64,000 nt of DNA from Aliiglaciecola lipolytica (GTDB lineage: Bacteria > Pseudomonadota > Gammaproteobacteria > Enterobacterales > Alteromonadaceae): positions 248,001 through 312,000 of the forward strand of contig NZ_JAHKPT010000004.1 in NCBI RefSeq assembly GCF_018860635.1, written 5' to 3'. Each line of letters starts with the position of its first letter. Positions within the stretch are counted from its first letter, which is position 1. Below are positions 45,567-52,988 of this stretch, in pieces. A program made the translations under genes and the position numbers. Below the pieces are notes generated by a model. That model worked only from the letters and a program-made list of their open reading frames with translations. It searched no databases and was not told the origin of the DNA.

Positions 45567-48338
45567 TTACGCCTCTTGTTTCTTCAATATGACCGAGGCC
45601 ATCAATACAAATAAGGGACCAAAAATAGCCAGAATAAAAAGATCTTGGGCTAAATCATTGAAGCTTAAACCTTTGGTAAAGGCCGCTACACTCATATGCA
45701 TGTAATAAGTGGCAGGCCAAAGTGAACCAATAAATTGGCCTATCCCTTCTAAGGTCGAGGTTGGCTGTATTATTCCTGAATATTGGATAGTGGGCATTAC
45801 CGATAGTACTGTGGTTGCAAAAATAGCAGCCACTTGTGATTTCGTCATTGATGAAATTAACAATCCAAAACCGGTTGAAGCACAAACATAAAATAACGCG
45901 CCTAAGCTCAAGCCCAGTAAACTTCCTTTTAGTGGCACTTGAAGTAGGAATACAACCATCAATGTCAGAATGAAAAAATTGATTAGCCCAATGCAAATGT
46001 AAGGTAATTGCTTGCCAATTAAAAATTCCAGTGTGCTGGTGGGCGTTACATAAAAATTAGTAATGGTACCTATTTCTTTCTCGCGGGAAATACTAACTGC
46101 CATCAGAATTGCCGGAAAAAGTAGCAATAACATTGCCGGCGTTTTGGGTCCTATAGAATAAATAGTCTCAAACGAAGGGTTATAGCGATATCGCGACTCT
46201 AACGTAACATTGTAATAAGCTGAGGCATCAATACCGGCCTCGGTGGCCAGCAACGTTAGGTATTTAATATGACCACCTGCAACATAGCCTTCAATGGTGC
46301 CTGCTCGTGTGGTATTCGCGCCATCTATCCACGCAGATACGCTAGGGGTTTCACCTTTTTTTAAGTCTCTACCAAAGCCTGGAGGAATAACGATGGCCAA
46401 GGTGATGTCATTGGATTTTAAGCGCAATTCCAATTCTTCTTGGGTGTGTAATTCGCCTTTTTCAATAAAATAGCGTGACCCCTGGAAATTACTAATATAT
46501 TGACGACTTTGTGGGGTTTGATCGTGATCAAGGACCGCGAACGTTAAGTCTTCAACATCCAGCGAAATGCCATAGGCAATCACCACTAACAAGATCGCAC
46601 TGCCTAAAAAAGCAAAAGCTAATCTTATCGGGTCACGTATGACCTGTTTGCTTTCTAAAAAACTATATGCAAATAGCCTAAATAAACTAAATTTCTTAGG
46701 AGGAACATGGGCTTCTTGCTCACTAGGCAAGTCGCTGGCGATATCCAGTTTCACGTCCATTTCTGAATTCTTATCGCTAGTCTGGCTCTCGCCTATTGCA
46801 GCTTGAATATACTCAATAAAAGCATCTTCCAACGAATCTGCGGCTTTTTCAGCAACCAAATTTTGTGGCGTATCGCAGACTAATACCTGGCCAGCATGCA
46901 TCAAGGAGATACGATCACAGCGCATTGCTTCGTTCATAAAGTGAGTGGAAATAAAGATGGTAACTTTGTCACGTCGGGACAATTCGATTAACAATTCCCA
47001 GAAACCATCGCGAGCAACTGGATCTACTCCTGAGGTAGGTTCATCTAATATAAGAATCTCTGGTTCGTGAATAACAGCCACAGCAAGTGACAGCCTTTGT
47101 CGTATGCCTAGTGGCAATGATGACGCTTGTGAATCTCTAAACTCTTCCAATGCAAAACGTTTTAGCAACGAATCAATTCTGTTGCGCATTTTAGTACGAG
47201 GTAAGTGAAACAATTTAGCGTGTAGGATGAGGTTTTCTTCAATACTAAGTTCGCCATACAACGAAAACCCTTGAGACATAAAACCGACCCGTTTACGGGT
47301 TTCCAGATCAGACGCATCTACAGCTTGTCCAAAAAGAAAGGCTTTCCCCTCAGAAGCTGGCAATAAGCCAGTTAACATTTTCATTGTGGTGGTTTTGCCA
47401 CAACCGTTTGAACCTAAAAAGCCAAATATCTCCCCTGCTTGAATATCAAAACTAACCTTATTAACCGCTGTAAAATCACCAAACTTGCGGGTTAAGCCCT
47501 CAGCGACGATAGCCGGCGTAGCATCTGATTGTTCAAATGGTGGAATAACTAATTCGATGTCTTTTTTCTGGATATCTTCTGGTAACAGTTTAACAAATGC
47601 GGCTTCAAGATTGTCAGTACCGGTTTTTGTTTTCAGTTCGTTTGGGGTGCCAGTTTCTAATATAACCCCATTATTCATCGCTACTAGCCAATCAAATCCT
47701 TCAGCTTCGTCCATATAGGCAGTCGACACAACCACTGTCATTGACGGGCGTTCTTGACGAATATTGGCAATTAGTTGCCAAAATTGACGTCGTGATAAGG
47801 GATCTACCCCTGTGGTGGGCTCATCCAAAATGAGTAGGTCTGGATTATGTATTAGTGAACAGCACAGACCTAACTTTTGCTTCATGCCGCCAGATAGTTT
47901 TCCTGCAGGTCTGTCTAAAAAAGAATTTAAACCAGTAGCAAGGGTTAATTTTTTAATTCGGCTTTTACGCTGAGCGGCACTTAAATCAAATAATTTACCG
48001 AAAAAATCTAAATTTTCTTCGATACTGAGTTCTGAATAGAGATTTTTACCCAATCCTTGAGGCATAAACGCTATCCGCGGACCAACTCTATTGCGATGGT
48101 CTTGCGACCCCATATCGCCACCGAGCACCTCAAGTTGTCCTTGTTGAAGCTTACGTGCTCCGGCAATTAAACTTAACAAGGTAGATTTACCCACCCCGTC
48201 AGGGCCTAATAGCCCTATCACTACACCTGATGGAATATCTAACTCTATACCATCTAAGGCCAGAGTATTTTTATATATATGTCTAACGTCCCGAATCTTA
48301 GCAACGGTAGACTGAGTGTCTGCCTTAGCGCTTTCCAT
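45567..48338 (-). CDS. rbbA: RbbA-like fused double ABC ATPase and ABC-2 permease
   Basis: 923 residues. First NBD (about 10-240): Walker A GLLGPDGVGKSTLLSL, signature LSGGMKQKLGL, Walker B LLILDEPTTGVDPLSR. Second NBD (about 280-510): GFLGSNGCGKTTTMKML, LPLGIRQRLSLA, ILILDEPTSGVDPVAR. The C-terminal permease (about 560-920) has the SREKEIGTITNFYVTP motif. This is the RbbA/YhiH architecture. E. coli RbbA is called a ribosome-associated ATPase, yet the fused permease and HlyD neighbour point to export. It shares one base with the upstream hlyD-like gene. The LPLGI signature in NBD2 departs from LSGGQ, so that half may be degenerate. Confidence 0.9.
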   Translation of the reverse strand: MESAKADTQSTVAKIRDVRHIYKNTLALDGIELDIPSGVVIGLLGPDGVGKSTLLSLIAGARKLQQGQLEVLGGDMGSQDHRNRVGPRIAFMPQGLGKNLYSELSIEENLDFFGKLFDLSAAQRKSRIKKLTLATGLNSFLDRPAGKLSGGMKQKLGLCCSLIHNPDLLILDEPTTGVDPLSRRQFWQLIANIRQERPSMTVVVSTAYMDEAEGFDWLVAMNNGVILETGTPNELKTKTGTDNLEAAFVKLLPEDIQKKDIELVIPPFEQSDATPAIVAEGLTRKFGDFTAVNKVSFDIQAGEIFGFLGSNGCGKTTTMKMLTGLLPASEGKAFLFGQAVDASDLETRKRVGFMSQGFSLYGELSIEENLILHAKLFHLPRTKMRNRIDSLLKRFALEEFRDSQASSLPLGIRQRLSLAVAVIHEPEILILDEPTSGVDPVARDGFWELLIELSRRDKVTIFISTHFMNEAMRCDRISLMHAGQVLVCDTPQNLVAEKAADSLEDAFIEYIQAAIGESQTSDKNSEMDVKLDIASDLPSEQEAHVPPKKFSLFRLFAYSFLESKQVIRDPIRLAFAFLGSAILLVVIAYGISLDVEDLTFAVLDHDQTPQSRQYISNFQGSRYFIEKGELHTQEELELRLKSNDITLAIVIPPGFGRDLKKGETPSVSAWIDGANTTRAGTIEGYVAGGHIKYLTLLATEAGIDASAYYNVTLESRYRYNPSFETIYSIGPKTPAMLLLLFPAILMAVSISREKEIGTITNFYVTPTSTLEFLIGKQLPYICIGLINFFILTLMVVFLLQVPLKGSLLGLSLGALFYVCASTGFGLLISSMTKSQVAAIFATTVLSVMPTIQYSGIIQPTSTLEGIGQFIGSLWPATYYMHMSVAAFTKGLSFNDLAQDLFILAIFGPLFVLMASVILKKQEA

Positions 48339-49363
48339 TAGTTACCGCTTTTTTCAGATAAATTCAAAGCGGGTGGAAAGTTTTGTAAATACTCAGGCCA
48401 TTCTGACGGAGACTCATTATCAGTGGGCGCAAGACGCACATAGGCAACCCCACGAACGCCAGTTTTAACTTGTTCAATATGGGATAACACTAATTCTTGA
48501 GGAATTCTTACTTTCACCCGAAACATCAGCTTATCTCGCTCACTTTGCGTTTCTACTTGTTTTGGCGTGAATTGAGACTCCGGAGATACAAAGCTAACGG
48601 TGGCTGGAATAGGATAATCGAGAATATCAAGCTTGACCCGCGCCTCTGCGCCAATAGCAATACGATGTACTTGACTAGAAGGCAAGAAAATCTCCATATA
48701 CACGTCTGCTAAATTAATGATGGTCAATACTTTGCCGCCGCTGCCTAAAACTTCACCAGGCTCTGCAAGACGATAAAGCACTCGTCCAATACTTGGTGAT
48801 ACTAAAGTGGCATCTTCAATTTGCGTTTGAATTTCATGCACTCCAGCTTTAAGTGCATCCACATTTCTTTGGCGAGAAATAAGCATCGCATCAGCAGCCT
48901 CCACTGACGCATCAGCAACCGCTAAAGCACTTACCCGAGTGTCGTATGTTTCTTTGCTAATGGCCGATTTTTTAATTAAATCACTGGCCCGAGATAACTC
49001 TTGTTTAGCTAAAAGTTGTTGGGCTTTAGCTTGTGCGATGGAGGCTTTAGCGGAAGCTATTAGACTCTCACCTGCAGCCACATCGGCTTCGGCACGCAGT
49101 AATTGGGCTTGCAATTGATCGGTATTGATACGGGCTAACGCTTGTTGAGGTTGTACAAGGTCACCTTCAGATGCAATGACCTCTTGCACGCGGCCGGCAA
49201 TCTTGGTTGAAATATCCACTTGTACAGCTTCAATACGACCGTTACCTGAAGCGAAATCCGAAGGTAAAGAAGGTTGTTGGATATAATCCCAAAGCAACCA
49301 AAACGCGACCGCTACGATTACCAATAATACTGCGCTAAAAGGTAATTTATTACCTTGCTTCAT
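48338..49363 (-). CDS. HlyD family periplasmic adaptor (YhiI-like)
   Basis: 341 residues. N-terminal TM anchor (FSAVLLVIVAVAFWLLWDYI), a first biotinyl-lipoyl half (VDISTKIAGRVQEVIASEGDLVQPQQALARIN), a long alanine-rich coiled-coil hairpin (about 85-190), the second lipoyl half (ATLVSPSIGRVLYRLAEPGEVLGSGGKVLTIINL) and beta-barrel. It links inner-membrane ABC parts to a TolC-like outer channel not encoded here. First gene of hlyD-rbbA-yhhJ. Confidence 0.92.
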   Translation of the reverse strand: MKQGNKLPFSAVLLVIVAVAFWLLWDYIQQPSLPSDFASGNGRIEAVQVDISTKIAGRVQEVIASEGDLVQPQQALARINTDQLQAQLLRAEADVAAGESLIASAKASIAQAKAQQLLAKQELSRASDLIKKSAISKETYDTRVSALAVADASVEAADAMLISRQRNVDALKAGVHEIQTQIEDATLVSPSIGRVLYRLAEPGEVLGSGGKVLTIINLADVYMEIFLPSSQVHRIAIGAEARVKLDILDYPIPATVSFVSPESQFTPKQVETQSERDKLMFRVKVRIPQELVLSHIEQVKTGVRGVAYVRLAPTDNESPSEWPEYLQNFPPALNLSEKSGN

Positions 49364-49884
49364 TGTTTGTCCTTAACGTTACTTTTTAAAATTTTTCTTA
49401 GACAAGCGGGAGCGCTAAAATAGATTGGTTACAAGGTGGTTTATGTTCTTCAATCACTTTGTCACCAATGCTCTACTCGTTTAAGTCATGGTTTTATCAT
49501 TTTTTAAAATCAATAAAGTTGAGAGAAAATTGAGTGATTTCACACGCTTTTAATCGAAACGGTCTTGAGCATGTTTTAATGTGCATAGGCGAAATATAAT
49601 TGTGGATACTACTCAAGATTGAAGCTGTAAACAAAGTTAAAGATCAACAACAATTTGTCTAATGTACGGAATTTTAATATTGAATGGCTCCTTTATAAAT
49701 TAGCGATTCCTCTTACTAAAATGTGGAAACTACGTATAGAAGAGAACAAATTATGCAAACTTCACGTATTTACTTAGTTAACCATCAATTTACGCTCATA
49801 ATTTATGCTAATAAGTGAAATTTTTAAGGGGTAATTGAGCAAAGTATTAAGTAGTAACCACAATATGTTTTGCATATTCCCTTA
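49364..49884. other. Divergent intergenic region between hlyD-like and GNAT genes
   Basis: About 520 bases, AT-rich, with no convincing gene on either strand. The hlyD-rbbA-yhhJ promoter should lie near its left end. No strong repeat was noticed except the promoter elements listed next. Confidence 0.35.
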
Positions 49885-49922
49885 TTGTTGCTGTTGAGGT
49901 CTATACTATACTAATCGATTAG
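49885..49922 (+). promoter_or_regulatory. Probable sigma-70 promoter with overlapping palindrome for the GNAT gene
   Basis: TTGTTG (49885-49890), 16 bases, TATACT (49907-49912; a second TATACT is at 49902). The predicted start point falls in the perfect 12-base palindrome CTAATCGATTAG (49911-49922), a possible operator. Confidence 0.45.
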
Positions 49923-49953
49923 GAGAGTGTTTTGTTACCAAAGAGTATCAATT

Positions 49954-50481
49954 ATGACAGTAAGACTTACCACCGATCATTCCCATTTAAAAATTGGCAA
50001 ACTAGATGTCACAATTCGCCCCATTTCGATTGATGATCAAAACATAGAAGCTGAATTCGTTAAAAATCTTTCTGCGCAAAGTAAACACAACCGTTTCATG
50101 GAAGGGATAAGAGAATTATCTCCATCAATGTTGAAAAAAATGTGTGATATCGACTATGTAAATAATATGGCCTACATTGCCACCATTGAAGAAGATGGGA
50201 ATGAAACAGAAATTGGTGTGTGTCGCTATGTGAATGGTAAGCAAAAAAATGAACGGGAAATGGCGCTCGTTGTAGCCGATAAATACCAACACCTTGGTAT
50301 AGGCGCTGAGTTATTTAATCATCTATATGTGCATGCTAGAGCAAATTGTATTAAAAGACTGTATTCCATTGATTTACGCAGTAATACCAAAATGCATGAG
50401 TTCGCACAAAGTGTGGGAATGAAAATGGAATTAGATCCAGAAGATGATGCGCTGGTTATATACAGTATAGAGCCCTGCTAA
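49954..50481 (+). CDS. GNAT family N-acetyltransferase
   Basis: 175 residues from ATG 49954; a GTG at 49927 in the same frame sits too close to its only AGGAG. One GNAT domain: LDVTIRPISIDDQNIEAEFVKNLSAQSKHNRFMEGIRELSP, EIGVCRYVN, and the acetyl-CoA-binding MALVVADKYQHLGIGAELFNHLYVHARANCIKRLYSIDLRSNTKM (Q/RxxGxG/A-type motif QHLGIGAE). The opening ...RPISIDDQ...SxxSxxxRF resembles the acetyltransferase domain fused to acyl-CoA synthetases/Pat, so protein acetylation is possible but unproved. Single gene, convergent with glgC. Confidence 0.85.
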   Translation: MTVRLTTDHSHLKIGKLDVTIRPISIDDQNIEAEFVKNLSAQSKHNRFMEGIRELSPSMLKKMCDIDYVNNMAYIATIEEDGNETEIGVCRYVNGKQKNEREMALVVADKYQHLGIGAELFNHLYVHARANCIKRLYSIDLRSNTKMHEFAQSVGMKMELDPEDDALVIYSIEPC

Positions 50482-50493
50482 AACGGGGCTCTA
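50468..50493. terminator. Hairpin overlapping the GNAT stop codon
   Basis: TAGAGCCC (50468-50475) and GGGCTCTA (50486-50493) form a perfect 8-bp stem; the loop contains the TAA stop. No T run follows, so it may act as a 3'-end protector or weak terminator between the convergent GNAT and glgC genes. Confidence 0.5.
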
Positions 50494-50531
50494 TGGATTT
50501 ACAATATGCAAGCTAACCAGCACTCTGTTGT

Positions 50532-51839
50532 TTAAGCTCTTAACCTTTTGTGTTGGTTATTCTGTTCATATATTTCGACTTTATTAAGTTCGCTTAACAT
50601 ATCACTTGTTACCAACACAACTCCTCCCTGACTTATTCGAAATCCTCTGGCTTTGTCTAACTTAGTGTCAATGCCTATTTCAAAACCATCAGGTATCTCA
50701 CAATCTGCGTCGATAACAGCTCGGTAAATTTTAACATTTTTACCAATTTTCACATGGGGAAGAATTACCGAATCTTCCACAAAGCTGTTATTTTCTATGT
50801 GCACATCAGAAAACAATAGAGATTGTTTGACAATAGCGCCCGATATTATGCATCCACCTGAAACATTGGAATTAACGGCATAACCACTTTGTTTTTCTTC
50901 ATCGTAAATAAATTTAGCAGGGGGAGATTGTTTCTGATAAGTCCATATTGGCCAATCTTTATCGTATAAATCAATATCTGGCGTTGCTGTAACTAAATCC
51001 ATATTTGCCTGCCAAAATGAATCTAAAGTGCCCACATCTCGCCAATAAGTTGCCTCATTTGGGTTTTCTGAGCGGAATACAAACGCTTCTACGTGATTAT
51101 TTTTTATCACATTCGGTATAATATCATGACCAAAGTCGTGCTGAGACTCGTTATTTTTTGCATCTTCAATTAGCTTTTCAATCAAAAACTCAGTGCTAAA
51201 TACGTAATTTCCCATAGAGGCTAAAGTTGAACCTGGTTTATTTTTCATAACCCAAGGATTAATTGGTTTTTCTTGAAACTCAGTAATTCTGCTATTTTGA
51301 TCAACGGACATTACGCCGAATTTACCTGCGGCTTCTTCAATTGGCATTTCAATACAAGATATGGTCATATCTGCTCCACTTTGTGCGTGTTGAGCAAGCA
51401 TGTCTCCGTAATCCATTTTGTAAATATGATCACCAGATAATACAACCACATATTTTGGGGCGTTTTCACGGATAAACCGAATATTTTGATAAAGTGCATC
51501 AGCGGTACCGGCATACCAACTTGATGAGTATTGTTGAGACGCAGGAAGTAATTCTACAAATTCCCCCAAATCTCTATTCAAATGTCCCCAACCTCTGGCC
51601 AGATGTCGTAATAAGCTATAGGCCTTATATTGTGTCATTACACCTATTTTTCTAATTCCTGAATTAACACAATTCGACAACGGGAAATCTATAATTCTAA
51701 ACTTACCGCCAAAATGAACAGCCGGTTTTGCCTGATGTTGTGTCAATTCACATAAACGACTTCCCTTCCCTCCAGCTAAAACCAGAGCTAACGTATCCCG
51801 TGTTAAATGACTTACATACCGACTATTTGAAATTACCAT
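50532..51839 (-). CDS. glgC: Glucose-1-phosphate adenylyltransferase (ADP-glucose pyrophosphorylase)
   Basis: 435 residues, against 431 for E. coli GlgC. It makes ADP-glucose from glucose-1-phosphate and ATP, the committed step of glycogen synthesis. Nucleotide-binding [17 protein letters not shown] near 17-33; substrate region [40 protein letters not shown]. The C-terminal left-handed beta-helix is intact. It stands alone: no glgA, glgB or glgX neighbours, so glycogen genes are scattered or only glgC is here. Confidence 0.96.
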   Translation of the reverse strand: MVISNSRYVSHLTRDTLALVLAGGKGSRLCELTQHQAKPAVHFGGKFRIIDFPLSNCVNSGIRKIGVMTQYKAYSLLRHLARGWGHLNRDLGEFVELLPASQQYSSSWYAGTADALYQNIRFIRENAPKYVVVLSGDHIYKMDYGDMLAQHAQSGADMTISCIEMPIEEAAGKFGVMSVDQNSRITEFQEKPINPWVMKNKPGSTLASMGNYVFSTEFLIEKLIEDAKNNESQHDFGHDIIPNVIKNNHVEAFVFRSENPNEATYWRDVGTLDSFWQANMDLVTATPDIDLYDKDWPIWTYQKQSPPAKFIYDEEKQSGYAVNSNVSGGCIISGAIVKQSLLFSDVHIENNSFVEDSVILPHVKIGKNVKIYRAVIDADCEIPDGFEIGIDTKLDKARGFRISQGGVVLVTSDMLSELNKVEIYEQNNQHKRLRA

Positions 51840-52259
51840 CTGCCTTCCTTTATTTCTAAAAATATAGTTAACGCTCGGATTTTGAAAAATGTTGTTAACA
51901 TCTGTAGAAGATATAGTGTTAATTTTTTAAGGGTGTGTCGTAACGCCAATAAAACTAAGTTTACGGTTCACATCAGGATTGGGTTATTGGAGATTTCTCG
52001 TAATTAATTGTGGGAAATACGTACTTTTGAATCATGTTTTTGTGGGGATTATTTTTTACCAACCGTTTTTTGTCAAAAAACGGCTTATTAAAGCCAAAAC
52101 ATCCGAAAATTAAAGACAATTTGCGCAATTGGGAATTTATCTAATGTAATCATGGAATTAAAAACGACAGCTAAATAGTTGATTTAGTTTTACGATATCT
52201 ATTAGGGATTTCCACAGGTTAGTCTCGCGCATTTAGCGGTAACCCCCAATATTCTGATT
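51840..52259. other. Intergenic region upstream of glgC
   Basis: No protein gene. It should contain the glgC promoter (minus strand). A perfect stem CCGTTTTTT/AAAAAACGG with a 3-nt loop is at 52063-52083, followed at once by a GGCTT/AAGCC hairpin (52082-52095). Confidence 0.4.
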
Positions 52260-52378
52260 AAGCGATAGTAGTTAAGCTATTCCTGTGTAGACATATACAC
52301 AGCAACTACCTGAAACAAAGGTTTCAGTTCCTCTTTGGAGTTCATCACATCCAACCATAGATGGACTCCATTTTTTTA
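52260..52378 (+). ncRNA. Candidate structured small RNA ending in an intrinsic terminator
   Basis: Three successive hairpins on the plus strand. (1) An outer GTAGTT/AACTAC pair (52268-52273, 52304-52309) encloses CTGTGTA/TACACAG (52283-52289, 52296-52302). (2) CTGAAAC/GTTTCAG with an AAAG tetraloop (52310-52327). (3) TGGAGTTCATC/GATGGACTCCA (52336-52346, 52360-52370; one G-U wobble) followed by T7 (52371-52377). Only the plus orientation carries the T run, and no plus-strand gene precedes it for more than 1.7 kb, so the terminator is not that of a protein gene. It ends just at the stop codon of the fixJ-like gene on the other strand. The 5' end and promoter are undetermined. Confidence 0.6.
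52336..52377 (+). terminator. Strong plus-strand intrinsic terminator of the candidate small RNA
   Basis: 11-bp stem with a single G-U wobble, 13-nt loop and seven T's. The fixJ-like gene is on the opposite strand, where no T run follows the stem. Confidence 0.85.
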
Positions 52379-52379
52379 T

Positions 52380-52988
52380 TTACTGTTCCGACAGTATTTT
52401 TATTCGCACTAGTTGCGCCAAGGTTTTTGCGCCAAGTTTTTCCATAACGTGGGAGCGATGAACCTCAACGGTTCGCTCACTGATATTTAACTCAGACGCA
52501 ATCATTTTATTCATTGCCCCTTCGGTAACTAAATTGAATACTTCCTTTTCTCGATTAGACAGAAGACTGATTTTTCTGACTTCCTTCTGCTTATTATCAA
52601 TACTGGCATTTTGTTTGGAGTTTAACGCTAGGGCTTCATTGATTCGGTCAATTAAATTTTGATCATTAAAGGGTTTTCGGATGAAGTCAATAGCACCGTT
52701 TCGCATAGCTTCAACTGCCATCGGTATATCACCATGGCCTGTGATAAAAATGATAGGTAACAAACTATTTAGTTCTTTAAGCTTTAATTGTAATTCTAAA
52801 CCACTCATTTTCGGCATTCTAATATCGAGTACGATGCACCCTTTCATGTCGTCATTGAACTCTTTCAAAAACTCCTGGCCATTCACAAAGCTTTTAGCAT
52901 TAAGTCCAATCGATGCAAGCAACATTTCCATTCCATCACGGATAGCTTCGTCATCGTCGATGATATATACCGTTTGCTGATCAGTCAT
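52380..52988 (-). CDS. fixJ: FixJ-like response regulator
   Basis: 202 residues. Receiver domain (1-120) with acidic DDD at 11-13, phospho-acceptor Asp55 (CIVLDIRMPKMSG), Thr83 (FITGHGD) and Lys105 (FIRKPF). C-terminal LuxR/FixJ helix-turn-helix (about 138-200) with LSNREKEVFNLVTEGAMNKMIASELNISERTVEVHRSHVMEKLGAK. It overlaps the kinase gene by eight bases, so the two are translated together. The FITGHGDIPMAVEAMRNGAIDFIRKPF pattern is that of the FixJ/NarL-like subgroup that partners PAS kinases. Target genes are not shown by the sequence; the nearby cbb3 operon is a candidate. Confidence 0.9.
   Translation of the reverse strand: MTDQQTVYIIDDDEAIRDGMEMLLASIGLNAKSFVNGQEFLKEFNDDMKGCIVLDIRMPKMSGLELQLKLKELNSLLPIIFITGHGDIPMAVEAMRNGAIDFIRKPFNDQNLIDRINEALALNSKQNASIDNKQKEVRKISLLSNREKEVFNLVTEGAMNKMIASELNISERTVEVHRSHVMEKLGAKTLAQLVRIKILSEQ

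Noticed and set aside
44439-48338. Duplicated permease domain as a duplication artefact
   Set aside because: A fused plus a separate ABC-2 permease is the known RbbA/YhhJ architecture.
52380-52988. The hairpins at 52268-52370 as terminator of the fixJ-like transcript
   Set aside because: On the minus strand no T run follows the stems; only the plus orientation shows a proper intrinsic terminator.
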